NCBI GenBank assembly: GCA_905221605.1
Contig: CAJNDS010002243.1
Coordinates: 392,501-456,500, forward strand
Length of the DNA stretch: 64,000 nucleotides
Direction: 5' to 3'
DNA from: Symbiodinium natans
Taxonomy: Eukaryota; Sar; Dinophyceae; Suessiales; Symbiodiniaceae
The notes under the pieces were generated by a model that was not told where the DNA came from, searched no databases, and was given only the letters and a program-made list of their open reading frames with translations. This document shows, in pieces, positions 1 to 9,008 of this stretch (positions are counted from its first letter, which is position 1; each line of letters starts with the position of its first letter). The position numbers and the translations under genes are program-made.

Positions 1-162
1 ACGGTCATGTGTCAGCAACACGCTTCTTTTCCAATAGCGGTTGCGACAACCCTATGCCCTAAACCCTAAACCCTGATTCCTAAACCCTAACGCCTCAACC
101 CTAAGCCGCTTGGACACACATGTGGTTCCGGACAGAGGGGCTTACAGTGATTCCCATTGCAG

Positions 163-291
163 CTCTGCCAGTTTCTCCTCGTTCTCACTCTTTGCCTCTG
201 CTTGCCGGTGTTAGCCACGTGTCCCATAGACATGAACTGTCACAGGAGCTGCACGACACTGGAACCCGAAGCCCTAAGCCCAAAGCCCTAA
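163..291 (+). CDS. exon-like open frame, possible signal peptide
   Basis: Open frame of 42 codons that begins directly after a splice-acceptor-like CATTGCAG and runs into the first CCCTAAA array, where it stops. The first 20 residues are strongly hydrophobic (leucine, valine and cysteine rich) and are followed by several cysteines, as in a secreted peptide. A second frame from 120 is also open. No family is recognised. It may be an exon fragment or chance. Confidence 0.15.
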   Translation, partial: LCQFLLVLTLCLCLPVLATCPIDMNCHRSCTTLEPEALSPKP

Positions 292-380
292 ACCCTAAGC
301 CCTAAACCCTAAACCCTGAACCCTAAACCTTAAACCCTAAACCCTAAACCCTAAACCCTAAACCCTAAACCCTAAACCCC
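288..380 (-). repeat. interstitial telomere array (CCCTAAA)n
   Basis: About twelve CCCTAAA heptamers with a few substituted units (CCCTGAA, CCTTAAA). The array follows an exon-like island and precedes element D4. The unit is the plant/alveolate telomere repeat, but the array is internal. Confidence 0.9.
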
Positions 381-426
381 ATGCCCTGCAACCTGAAGCC
401 CTCAAGCCACAGGCCTCAAAGCCCAA

Positions 427-593
427 CCCCTCAGCGGTCCATGTACCTAGATAGGGCACACTTGGACTTTCGCTTACTTCCTATATGACGACCTAGGGGG
501 GTTTCGGGTTTAGGGTTTAGGGTTTAGGGCTGGGGCTTAGGGTTTAGGACTGAGGGCTTAGGGCTCAGGGCTTAGGCGCATGGACTCTTAGGG
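427..593 (+). mobile_element. family D foldback element split by a telomere array
   Basis: The left part matches the first half of intact family D copies (GGTCCATGTACCTA, then ACTTCCTATAT). The right end is CATGGACTCTTAGGG, matching the family D right terminus. The roughly 30 bp expected between them are replaced by about 80 bp of degenerate TTTAGGG repeat (roughly 495-575). The intact 109 bp copies at 8889, 25206 and 39400 give the reference. The copy is degenerate, but its two ends are clear. Confidence 0.7.
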
Positions 594-720
594 AAACCTC
601 CTGAAAACAGGAGTTGGAAACTTGGGCGACGCGGCTTCGGGGCATCCGCTGAGTCCTCACTGACGCGGAGCCCAGAGGGTTTAAATAGGGTTTAGGGTTT
701 AGGGTTTAGGGTTGCCCCTC

Positions 721-833
721 CTTAGCCAATAGTTGAACAGTTGAACTTTAAACTTTTTGGGGTTTCATTCAATCGTAGGAAGCATCAAGTTTAACCTTTT
801 CTCCACCTTAGTTGTTGGCGAAGTACCGGGACC
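721..833 (+). mobile_element. family T foldback element
   Basis: Starts CTTAGCCAATAGTTGAAC and ends near GTTGTTGGCGAAG, an imperfect inverted repeat. The same sequence, with about 25 bp less interior, recurs at 53885-53970. There is no coding capacity, so it is MITE-like. The boundaries are approximate. Confidence 0.55.
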
Positions 834-1028
834 CCTCCGGATACCACCTCAACAACAAGTGTAACCTAATGGGTGGTCCCAAGCCCACAAAAAGCAGTCT
901 AAACTCCTGTCTGGGCTCCCGTCAGTGAAAGCATCAGGCCCGGAAACTCTTGCGCTTTGTGGTGCATACTGCATACCAGAAAGGTGGCCTGGGCCCTCAC
1001 TCCCTACAACCCTCAGCCCTGTAATCTA

Positions 1029-1073
1029 GGATCCAGAGTAGACCCTTATTCCTTCTAGGTTACTCCTGGGTCT
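1029..1073 (+). mobile_element. family H element, internally deleted
   Basis: Contains the family H left end (ATCCAGAGTAGACCCTTATTCC) joined directly to its right end (CTAGGTTACTCCTGGGTC), with the middle missing. Only 45 bp remain of a family that is usually about 105-120 bp. Confidence 0.5.
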
Positions 1074-1380
1074 AGTAAGACTGTAAGTAAGGAGCCAAAA
1101 ATCGATTTCCAACATTATCCCTTCATGCCTACAGTTTGAACAGAGTGACAAGCTAGCACTCCTTTCTTGGGTTACAAGCCCTAGCCTAAACCCTAAGCCC
1201 TAGACCCGTTAATATTCAATAGGAGCCAGCCACAGACCTTCGGTCAGTTTCGCATCTATTTGTTTGGGGGGGGCATGTGCCCTATAAACCGTTTAGGGTT
1301 TAGGTTTTAGGGTTTAGGGTTTACTGTTGGGGTTCAGGGTTCAGGGTTTAGACCCAAACCCAATGGTGTGCTGGTTGAGG

Positions 1381-1880
1381 TTTCTTTGGATATCGTGTCA
1401 TAGGGTCTAGGCAATTTTCTGTGTTTCCCAAAAACATGAGTCTTGTACGCATAAATCTCAGTGTTAGCAAGCAGATTGATTGGAGATATGGATATGTCGC
1501 AGAAGTATTGCGCATTGATATTGCCGGCGTATGCTTCGTGACTTTCTTCGTTGCATGTTTGCTTGCAGATTGTTTGGCAGATATTTTGTAGGTTCAGTAC
1601 GATTGAGTATTACATTTTATTTCGACTTAGTGTAAGTATTCAAAATGCACAAAAATGTGCACGCAACGCGCATCTGCAACGCATTCTGCAAAACATGCGT
1701 GAAAAGAGAAAGCGTAACCTGCATTCCCAACACGTGCAAACTTTCTGCCAAAACATTCTTTCTGCATATGTATTGTGTGGCTCGAATAAAATTACTACCA
1801 AAAACCCCGAAAACCCTGTCACTATGACAACACTATGACGACCGGACCCTATATAGCCCATAAACTCGATAGAGCCCGCG
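1381..1880. other. unique AT-richer island, no recognised gene
   Basis: About 480 bp without telomere repeats, richer in A and T than its surroundings. Frames of 95 codons (plus) and 96 codons (minus) overlap on opposite strands, so neither is preferred. I see no domain, RNA fold or terminal repeats. Confidence 0.4.
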
Positions 1881-2003
1881 AGCCCTATAAGCCCAAACCC
1901 TACAAACCCCCTAAACCCTAAACCCAACACCGCATCATGGCTGCTACAAGGTGTGGGGCTTAAGTCTTGGTTTCGGGCTTATAAGGGGTTCAGGCCCCCT
2001 AAG

Positions 2004-2247
2004 CCCTAAACCCTAAACCCTATAAGCTCTAAACCCTAAACCCCAAACCCCAAGCCCCAAACCCCAAACCCCACACCCCAAACCCCCAACCCCAAACCCC
2101 AAACCCCAAACCCCAAACCCCAAACCCCAAACCCCAAACCCCAAACCCCAAACCCCAAACCCTAAACCCTAAACCTTAAACCCTAAACCCTAAACCCGAA
2201 ACCTTAAACCCTAAACCCTAAACCCTAAACCCTAAATCCTAAACCCT
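2004..2247 (-). repeat. telomere array with a homogenised CCCCAAA core
   Basis: CCCTAAA units at both edges enclose a central block (about 2038-2158) of roughly seventeen CCCCAAA units. The variant is clustered rather than scattered, which points to local amplification of one mutated unit. The 7 bp period is kept throughout. Confidence 0.9.
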
Positions 2248-2255
2248 TGCCTTAA

Positions 2256-2558
2256 GCATGGAGTGATGCCCCGACCCCTCAGTTCTCCGGCGAAGTTTGG
2301 CTCTCCGCCAGCACAAACTACGAATTGCTTAAGAACCCCCCCCCCCCCCCCCCAAAAAAAAAAAAAAAAAAGTATTCTTCCTTATCAAGGGTTTAGGGTT
2401 TAGGGTTTAGGGTTTAGGGTTTAGGGTTTAGGGTTTAGGGTTTAGGGAAATATAGGGAGTATTGTTTTGTTATTCTTTTGGGGTTCTTAAGCAATTCGTC
2501 GCAAAGGGCGCTGCGGAGAATGGCGGACATGAAATCAGCATCCAACAGTCTCATTCGG
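2256..2558 (+). CDS. exon-like frame interrupted by element L1
   Basis: The open frame runs from 2256 to the AATT at 2323-2326 and resumes at 2497 when L1 (2327-2492) and one AATT copy are removed. The junction codons read N-Y-E-F-V-A-K-G. The combined frame is about 45 codons and ends at a GT inside a TTTAGGG array (TCGG|GTTTAG). No domain is recognised. The continuity is suggestive, but one in three such joins would be in frame by chance. Confidence 0.22.
2327..2492 (+). mobile_element. family L foldback carrying poly-C/poly-A and a telomere array
   Basis: Terminal inverted repeats GCTTAAGAACCCC and GGGGTTCTTAAGC are flanked by direct AATT. Inside the left arm is a run of C followed by a run of A (2337-2371). 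A TTTAGGG array occupies about 2389-2448. Smaller relatives at 20014 and 56239 have only CCCCCAAAAAAA or CCCCAAAAAA at the matching place, so the homopolymers look expanded here. Confidence 0.75.
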
Positions 2559-2672
2559 GTTTAGGGTTTAGGGTTTTGGGATTAGGGTTTAGGGTTTAGG
2601 GTTTAGGGATTAGGGTTTAGGGTTTGGGGTTAGGGTTTAGGGTTTAGGGTTTAGGGATAAGGGTTTAGGGTT
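2555..2672 (+). repeat. interstitial telomere array (TTTAGGG)n
   Basis: About sixteen TTTAGGG units with scattered variants (TTTTGGG, ATTAGGG). It follows the L1-interrupted island and precedes a unique island at 2690-2910. Confidence 0.85.
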
Positions 2673-2916
2673 TGGGTTACACCATCGCCCCGTCCCGGGT
2701 TTGCAAGTTTAAGCTGTTGGGTGTAGGCTCGGTTCTGGTAATGAGGTTTGGGGCGTGTCATTCTTAGGTTCAACGACGGCATGTTGCTCCTGGCATCTTA
2801 TGGCTTAGAGTTGAGGAGCGAAGACATCGGAGGAAGCAATCTCGGTCTGCAAGTAGATGCACTAGGACCCAGAAGTGGGCGGACTCTTGGGGTTTTCGGT
2901 CCCTTAGTGGCCCTAA

Positions 2917-2981
2917 CGTCCTAAACCCTAAACCCTAAACCCTAAACCCTAAACCCTAAACCCTAAACCCTAAACCCTAAG
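2917..2981 (-). repeat. interstitial telomere array (CCCTAAA)n
   Basis: About nine CCCTAAA units between two unique islands. The plus-strand islands on both sides hold open frames (2768-2938 and 2982-3101), with AG before each. Confidence 0.9.
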
Positions 2982-3225
2982 CCTCCTTTGCCTTTCCGGC
3001 TTACTCTGGGACCTGGTGCAGGGCCTGCATGGTTCGATGGACGGGGCCTGGGGTTCATAGCGGTAGGCTCATCAGCCTCCTTCAACCTGGGAGGGGTTTA
3101 GGGTTTAGGGTTTAGGGTTTAGGGTTAGGGTTCAGGGTTTTAGGGTTTAGGGCTACATCATTCGGGTTTCGGGTTTAGGGCTCTTGCAGCCGCAGAAGGT
3201 ATTGCAGCTGCTGCTATTTGGACCC

Positions 3226-3302
3226 TTTTTTTTTTTTTTTGGGGGGGGGGGGGGGTTACTACAATCCCTCTTAAGGACCGCTCGTATGAGGGGAACATCC
3301 CA
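3226..3302 (+). mobile_element. half of a family A element fused to a T-tract/G-tract
   Basis: A run of about 15 T is followed by about 15 G and then by the right half of family A: TTACTACAATCCC, TTAAGGAC and GGGGAACATCCCA. Intact family A copies have a short G run (GGGGGTACTA) here on this orientation. The G tract is therefore probably an expansion of the element's own loop, with the left arm lost. Confidence 0.6.
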
Positions 3303-3329
3303 AGGTTTAAGTTTTAGGGCTCACTGGCT

Positions 3330-3463
3330 TGAGGGTTTATAGGTTTAGGGTTTGGGGGTTTAGGGGGTTTAGGGGGTTTAGGGTCTAGGGTCTAGGGTCT
3401 AGGGTCTAGGGTTTAGGGTTTAGGGTTTAGGGTTTAGGGTTTAGGGTTTAGGGTTTAGGGTTA
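3330..3463 (+). repeat. telomere array with GGGGGTTTA and GGGTCTA sub-blocks
   Basis: A TTTAGGG array in which successive blocks use different unit variants: first units with extra G, then several GGGTCTA, then perfect GGGTTTA. The blocks are contiguous, indicating local homogenisation. Confidence 0.85.
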
Positions 3464-4062
3464 GGGCTCCATGAGGTCTCAGGGTTGGTCGAGTTCTGTA
3501 AGGGGAAAATATGGTCAACCTGTGTGCTCCCGTGGTTTTATAGTTTATAGAATTCAAAGTGACTGTCGGGTAGGTTTAGGGTTTAGGGTTTAGGGTTTGG
3601 GTATTGGGTTTAGGGTTTAGGGTTTAGGGTTTAGGTTGAGGGTGTATAGGTTTTTTTTGGTGTTTAAGGTTTTTAGGGTTTAGAGTTTAGGGCTGTGGGG
3701 AGTTTATGGCTACGGTCTGGAGGGGAGGGATTGAGGTGCACGATCATCCAGGATCATCGGATCGTCTCGGGAATTGCGGAACCAGTTTCCTTATACATAG
3801 CCTATAGAACTTTTTGAGGGAGTGCAAGGGGAACCCCATCGGCACTACTCTCCCACAACCCTACACCCTCAACCCCAAATCCCAAACCCCAAATCCAAAA
3901 CCCAAAACCCTCAACCCCAACCCTAAACCCTAGACCCTCAACCCCGAAGCCTAAACCCGCAAAGAAACACCCGGGCTGCTCCAAGCGAACCTCAGCAGAC
4001 GGCAGTTGCGGCGCGCGAAAGAAGAACTCGGCTTTTTTTTGAGGACTTCCCAAGGAGAACTA

Positions 4063-4170
4063 GGACTCAGAGTAGGCCCAACTTATTCCCTGTGTTTAGG
4101 GTTTAGGTTCCCTTATGAGCCCCTATATGCCAAAAGGGGCACCCTTTCTTTTGCTAGGTTACTCTTGGGG
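4063..4170 (+). mobile_element. family H element
   Basis: Begins GGACTCAGAGTAGGCCC and ends CTAGGTTACTCTTGGGG. Its terminal repeats are of the type GGACCCAGAGTA / TACTCTTGGGTCC. Relatives lie at 1029, 7599, 10363, 13303 and 60779. All share the middle motif TTCCCTTATGAGCCCC and a GGGCACCCTT block. It has no coding capacity. Confidence 0.65.
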
Positions 4171-4978
4171 TTTCGGCTTTAGTGGTTCTGGACCTAGGCA
4201 CCTCGCAGTCCACAGAAAACCCAACACAACCATCTGGCAGTTGATCCAGTCTATGGGCTATTTCAGGTGGCCCCAAGAAACAAAAACCGAACAAACGAAG
4301 AAGTAGATTAAACTCAAATATCAACATAAGAAGACATAAATAAATGCATCAGATAATAAATATATAAACATATATATATATATGTACGTGTGTTTACAAA
4401 AATTAAAGTTTTAGGGCTTAGGATATGTAAGGCCCCGTATTGTCATGGGCATTCAATGAGCCTTCTGTTTACACCGATTTCCTTTTCTGGGTTTAGGGTT
4501 TAGGCTTTAGGGTTTTGGGTCCCTACGTTTCCATAATACTCCGAACTGTTACTCGCATGGGTTTCGTACCCCGAAACCCAAACCCTAAACCTTGATTGAT
4601 GCTTGTTGGCTGATATGTTCGGCTTTAAAGTTTATGGGCTTCATGGTTTAGGGATTGGGCTTAGGGGTTTAGGGTTGAGGTTAGGTCTTTTCGGGTGGTT
4701 TATTGACTAATTGGGGCGTTTTTCGGGCTCTAATGGTGAGCGGTCAAGGGTCTGCCACAATCTGCCCGAAACCCTTTCAACCCTAGACCCCTAAACCCCT
4801 AAACTTAAACCCTAAACCAACCCCAAAATCCCTAACGCAGATTCTCCGCACCTTAGTGTTTCGGGCTTCGGGTTTAGGACCGTCTGGGAAAGAAGGGGGG
4901 GGGGGGTTCGTTTCTACAGGGCATCCCAAGACCCATAACAAGAAACAAAGGCTTAAACCCTACAGAAACCCTATATAG

Positions 4979-5166
4979 TTAGACCCTACAGGAAAAGCCC
5001 GAAACCCAACACCCTGCAACGCCCCAAAATAGCACCCCAAACCCCAAACCCCAAACCCCAAACCCCAAACCCCAAACCCCAAACCCCCAGCCCCAAACCC
5101 CAAACCCCAAACCCCAAACCCCAAACCCTAAAACCCCAAACCCCAAACCCCAAACCCCAAACCCCC
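4979..5166 (-). repeat. CCCCAAA heptamer array
   Basis: About seventeen CCCCAAA units, nearly pure, with a single CCCTAAAA unit. Read on the minus strand it gives a repetitive Gly-Val-Trp-Gly-Leu-Gly-Phe pseudo-peptide, which is an artefact of the 7 bp period. It is distinct from the surrounding CCCTAAA arrays. Confidence 0.9.
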
Positions 5167-5624
5167 TCACACTCTTCAACACGCCTGCGCAGGGCCACAG
5201 CCCTCGCCGTGCTGGCCGTGTCGTTGCGCAGCGTATCGGCGCCCACAGGGCTTCTTTATGGTTTATGGTTTAAGGTTCAAGGGTTTAGGGTTTAGGGTTT
5301 AGGGTTCACAATATTCCAGGATTGGCTCTTCTACGCTATAACCGCTTGAAAAAGGCCCCTTTATAGGGTTGTTTATGGGGCTTAATATAGGGCCTAATAG
5401 CTCATCCTGGTAAGCCCAATCTGGTCTTGACGTTGCATGCCTTCTGCTTTTTTTGGTACTTTTCCTCGAAATTCGATAGGGGCCCCACCGGAAAAAAAAA
5501 GAAAACACCCCTATACGATCGAGGAGATGCTGCGTTGGTCAGGCTTCAGGCTTCTAATTCTCGGGCCCACCAGGCAAGTTGCGCAACGTTCGGCGAACAC
5601 AGGGTTTTGTCAGTCGCTCCTGTG

Positions 5625-5710
5625 TATATGTATATATATATATGTATGTGTATATATATATATATATGTGTATATATATTTATGGATACACATATATATA
5701 TATATGTAAT
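5625..5710. repeat. AT microsatellite
   Basis: Alternating TA with GTATG interruptions for about 80 bp, followed by an AT-rich unique stretch to about 5880. No gene signal is convincing here. Confidence 0.8.
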
Positions 5711-5923
5711 TGATTTATTTTGCGTATTTATGTATTTTCTATTCGTATGCACTAGTATATACTCTTTTCATTTGTATATATCATTGTGTGTTTTTGCGTA
5801 TGTCTTTATGTTCTGACATAACATTGCATAAGCTTACTTTTCCACATTTTCTATTTGGATCGTATGTTTATAGATATGTTTATAGGGCTTTTACGCCAGT
5901 GTTTTCCTTTGGGGTGTTCTTCT

Positions 5924-6018
5924 GGCTGGTTCTTCGTAGAAAATGGGGGATTGAGGTACCCCATATACTCCCTTAAAGGGCATGTGTACGGCCCCTCATT
6001 CCCTACTAAGAACCAGCC
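5924..6018 (+). mobile_element. family G foldback element
   Basis: Left arm GGCTGGTTCTTCGTAGAAAA pairs with right arm TTCCCTACTAAGAACCAGCC. Related copies are at 60171-60272 (complete) and 49554-49610 (left part). It has no coding capacity and is MITE-like in size. Confidence 0.7.
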
Positions 6019-6427
6019 TTTTTTTGAAACCCAACCCTGAACCCTAAACCCTAAACCCCAAACCCCCAAACCCCCAAACCCTTAGGTTTCCCCTGTGGAC
6101 TTGACACTTAGCCCCCAACCCCTAAGTTACCCTAAACCCTAAACCCTAAACCCTAAACCCCAATCCCTACACCCTAAACCCTAAACCCTAAACTCCCAAA
6201 CCCCGAAACGGCTAGGTTTCCCGAAAGCCCCTCGAAGCAAGCCATGAAGGTGCTCACGCGGCTGGGTTATGCTGCAGCTCGCGAGGCGCCATCGGGCCAT
6301 GCTGGGCTTGGGTTTAGACTTTTGGGTTAAGGGGTTTGGGGTTTCGGGTTTAGGGTTTGGGGTTTAGGAATTTTGGCTACCCACAGCGCAAACAAGCTCC
6401 CTCAACCCTGAAGATTCAGGGTTTAGG

Positions 6428-6660
6428 GTCTCGAAGCACCCCGACGCGCAAAGCCTCAAAAGCTTAGCCACAGGGTTCATGTGTAGTACTATTATGCAAT
6501 GAGGTACCCCAAAACCCTATTTAGTATGGTATCTGGGTACTTAATTCCAAAATCGTACAACAAATGGACCCTCTGGGTTAGCAGCTTTCCATCGACGTCG
6601 CGTCGTCCAATCCGTCCTTCCTTTGACCGGTTCTTTCTTTCACAAGGTTCACTGCTATTT
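6428..6660 (+). CDS. exon-like frame interrupted by element E1
   Basis: The frame opens just after a TTTAG acceptor-like site from a telomere unit at 6422-6426. It runs to the TTAGC at 6464-6468 and continues at 6583 once E1 and one TTAGC are removed (junction residues S-L-K-S-L-A-A-F-H). It stays open into an AT-rich tract. A GT follows CACAAG near 6646. No domain is recognised. Chance is not excluded. Confidence 0.22.
6469..6577 (+). mobile_element. family E foldback element with 5 bp duplication
   Basis: A 109 bp near-palindrome, CACAGGGTTCATGTGTAG to CAAATGGACCCTCTGGG, flanked on both sides by TTAGC. It shares GAGGTACCCCAAAACCC and TTAGTATGGT in the centre with copies at 25436 and 35933. 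Lacks any open frame of note. Confidence 0.85.
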
Positions 6661-6924
6661 GCATAAGAACCCCCAAAATACATATAATATATATATATAT
6701 ATATATACAGTTTTTAATTTATATATACACACACTTCTTAATTTATTTTTCTGTTTATTTACTTTTTTATTTAGTCATTTATATTCCTAGTAGTTCATGC
6801 AATGATGAATTTGAAGCCAGCCAAAAAACCACCCTTGACGCCCCAACATCGCAGGTCCTACAGCTAGAACCGCGAGTCCGTGTTCAAAGTGGCTTCAACC
6901 CTAAACCGTAAACCCTAAACCCTT

Positions 6925-7210
6925 CACAACATCTGTTGCCTTCAGACCTTTGAGATGTTCACCCTGCAGTATCGCGCTCATGAGTCTTCTGTTCCAGGCT
7001 AAATGACTGCTCGCGACCACGGTTAAGACCCAACCATCCTCTGATCTCCTGTCCTCCTTCTCTTGTCAAATAATTCTTGTCATGAGAAACCCTAAACCCC
7101 CAAACCCCCCAAAACCCCTAAAAGCCCCAAACTTTGAACCCTAAACCCCCAAACCCCCAAACCCCTCAACCCCAAACCCCCCCACATCCCCAAAGCCTAA
7201 ACCCTACAAG
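6925..7210. other. unique islands with degenerate CCCTAAA-like spacers
   Basis: Islands at 6791-6911 and 6925-7002 each hold a plus-strand open frame that stops at or just beyond the island edge. From about 7088 to 7210 the sequence is irregular C-rich telomere-like repeat (CCCCCAAA, CCCTAAA). No gene family is recognised. Confidence 0.4.
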
Positions 7211-7320
7211 CCCCGGAGGTCCTTCAGATGCTGATCCGCCGGTGGCGCGGGGCACCCCAGGGTTGACATGGGCTTCGAGGTCGACGCCCGGGAGGGTTGG
7301 GCGCATGTAGGGTTTGCAGG

Positions 7321-7395
7321 GTTTAGGGCTTTCGGTTTAGGGTTTAGGGTTTAGGGTTTAGGGTTTAGGGTTTAGGGTTTAGGGTTTAGGGTTTA
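7321..7395 (+). repeat. interstitial telomere array (TTTAGGG)n
   Basis: About ten nearly perfect units, followed by about 130 bp of degenerate GGGTTTATAGG repeat to roughly 7530. Confidence 0.9.
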
Positions 7396-7598
7396 GGCTT
7401 TTGTAGGGTTTATGGGGTTCATAGGTTTATAGGGTTTATAGGCTTTATAGGCTTTTTGGGGGGTTTATGGGATTGATAGGCCCTTAACGGCTTTCTAGGG
7501 TTTACAGGGCTTACAGGGTTTATAGGCTTTATTCGAACTTAGGAGGCTTTAGTGGTTCCTTATGTTGTTCTCGTTGTTGTTCCTTGCAAAGTGTACAA

Positions 7599-7710
7599 GG
7601 ACCCAGAGGAGTGTAGGCCCTTATTCCCTCTTTTTCGGGTTTAAGTTCCCCTTCCCCCCCCTTTAGGCCAACAAGTGCACCCTTTTTCTTCCTAGGTTAC
7701 TCTTAGATCC
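7599..7710 (+). mobile_element. family H element
   Basis: Begins GGACCCAGAGGAGTGTAGG and ends CCTAGGTTACTCTTAGATCC. The terminal repeats and the central GGCCAACAAGTGCACCC match the other H copies. No clear target duplication is visible. Confidence 0.65.
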
Positions 7711-8219
7711 ATCTTTAGGGCGAGTTGGGTGGCTTGTAGCTTTGCCGTGCCACCAGTTGCCTTCAGGGTCTACGCCCTTGGTCCTTGAGGTTTTAAGATT
7801 TAGGGTTAGATGCAAAGGACAACAACGGCAAGAGATTTCAACGCTCCCTAAGCCCTACACCGCGGTACTCCGAAGACACTCAAACCCTAAACTTTAAACC
7901 AAAGCCCGATCCTTCCGCCACAAAAGGTTCCACGCTCGTGGTCGCTGCAACACCAGGCACCTGGTCAGGATTGATAGCTAAGATGTGGGGGGTGGGGTGT
8001 TTGGGTTTAGGGTTTAGGGTTTTAGGTTTAGGGTTTAAGGTTTAGGGTTTAGGGTTTTGGGTTTTGGGTTTAAGGTTTAAGGTTTAGTTTTTGGGTTTAG
8101 GGTTTAGGGTCCGGTTTAGGGGTTTTCCGGCGTCAGGTGTAGTACTGTTGACCGCAAATGACCCTCCTACACGTTCCTGAAAGTTGCTGAAAGTTCCGGG
8201 GTCCCCCCCCCCTGTAGGG

Positions 8220-8460
8220 CTCACTATTCGCATCAAGAACCCCTCCATGTTCAGCACGCTGCTATTTAGGGTCTATAGCGTTCCAGGCTGGACGGGTGAG
8301 TGATGTTTCCTAAACCCTAAACCCTAAACCCTAAACAATAAACCCTAAACCCTAAACCCTAAACCCTAAACCCTAAACCCTATTGGGTGTTTGATGTTCG
8401 CCTTTGCGGTCTGGGGACTCGAAGGACCGCAGCTTCTGGGCATCATCCGTCAAATGGAGG
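8220..8460 (+). CDS. two exon-like segments around a telomere-bearing GT-AG interval
   Basis: Segment 8220-8295 is open and ends at GGACGG|GTGAGT, a canonical donor. Segment 8425-8460 begins after CGAAG and ends at GGAGG|GTTTAGGG. Joining them keeps one frame in phase (W-T-G-P-Q-L-L). The 129 bp interval holds a CCCTAAA array bracketed by a degenerate direct repeat (GGGTGAGTGATGTTT / GGGTGTTTGATGTTC). No family is recognised. The splice sites are matches by eye only. Confidence 0.2.
8310..8382 (-). repeat. interstitial telomere array (CCCTAAA)n
   Basis: About ten units, one altered to AAACAAT. It is flanked by the imperfect 15-16 bp direct repeat 8294-8309 / 8385-8400. Confidence 0.9.
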
Positions 8461-8634
8461 GTTTAGGGTTTAGGGCTTAGGGCTTAGGGTTTAGGAATCC
8501 TACTATTTGGGGGTCAGGTCCCTTGCTTTCGTAAGCCCCCACATCCTTTCAGGGAATGGCAGAGGCTTCCGCAGAGCTCGAGCAGCCTTCTAAGAACCCC
8601 TGGCTCTGAGACACATGCGCTTCGTAGGGCTTAC

Positions 8635-8713
8635 CCTAAACCCTAAACCCTAAACCCTAAACCCTAAACCCTAAACCCTAAACCCTAAACCCTAAACCCT
8701 AAACCCTAAACCC
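8635..8713 (-). repeat. interstitial telomere array (CCCTAAA)n
   Basis: Eleven essentially perfect units between unique islands. GCGCTTC occurs on both sides, a weak candidate duplication. Confidence 0.9.
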
Positions 8714-8888
8714 AGTGTCTAGCGCTTCAAGGTTTGGGGTTTAGGGTTTAAGGGTCGCGGGCTGTCGGCTGCGTGGAGATCAAGGCTTGGGTGCACAAAG
8801 AGAAAGCCGACATGATGGCAATCCGCCACATCCATGTTCAGCCAGGATTTAGGGTTTAGGGTTTAGGGTTTAGGATTATTAGGGTTAT

Positions 8889-8997
8889 CCCTAAGGGTCC
8901 ATGTACCTAATTATGGAATACTTGGGCCTTAAAGTACTTCCTATATAAGGACTTTTGGGTCTAAGTATATAATAATAAGATACATGGACCCTTAGGG
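8889..8997 (+). mobile_element. family D foldback element
   Basis: A 109 bp palindromic element from CCCTAAGGGTCCATGTACC to GGTACATGGACCCTTAGGG-type ends, with the centre ACTTCCTATATAAGGACTTT. It is nearly identical to 39400-39508 and, inverted, to 25206-25314, so it spread recently. It is non-coding. Confidence 0.9.
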
Positions 8998-9008
8998 GAT
9001 CTACAACT

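Noticed and set aside
1-400. Possible chromosome end
   Set aside because: Telomere repeats near the start are degenerate and short, and equal or longer arrays in both orientations recur throughout the window.
1551-1930. 95-96 codon overlapping frames on opposite strands
   Set aside because: Both are open over the same AT-rich island, so neither is supported. Listed only as a unique island.
4979-5246. Frames encoding repeated Gly-Val-Trp-Gly-Leu-Gly-Phe
   Set aside because: Direct consequence of a 7 bp repeat read in any frame. The same artefact appears at 34434-34634 and 58812-59045.
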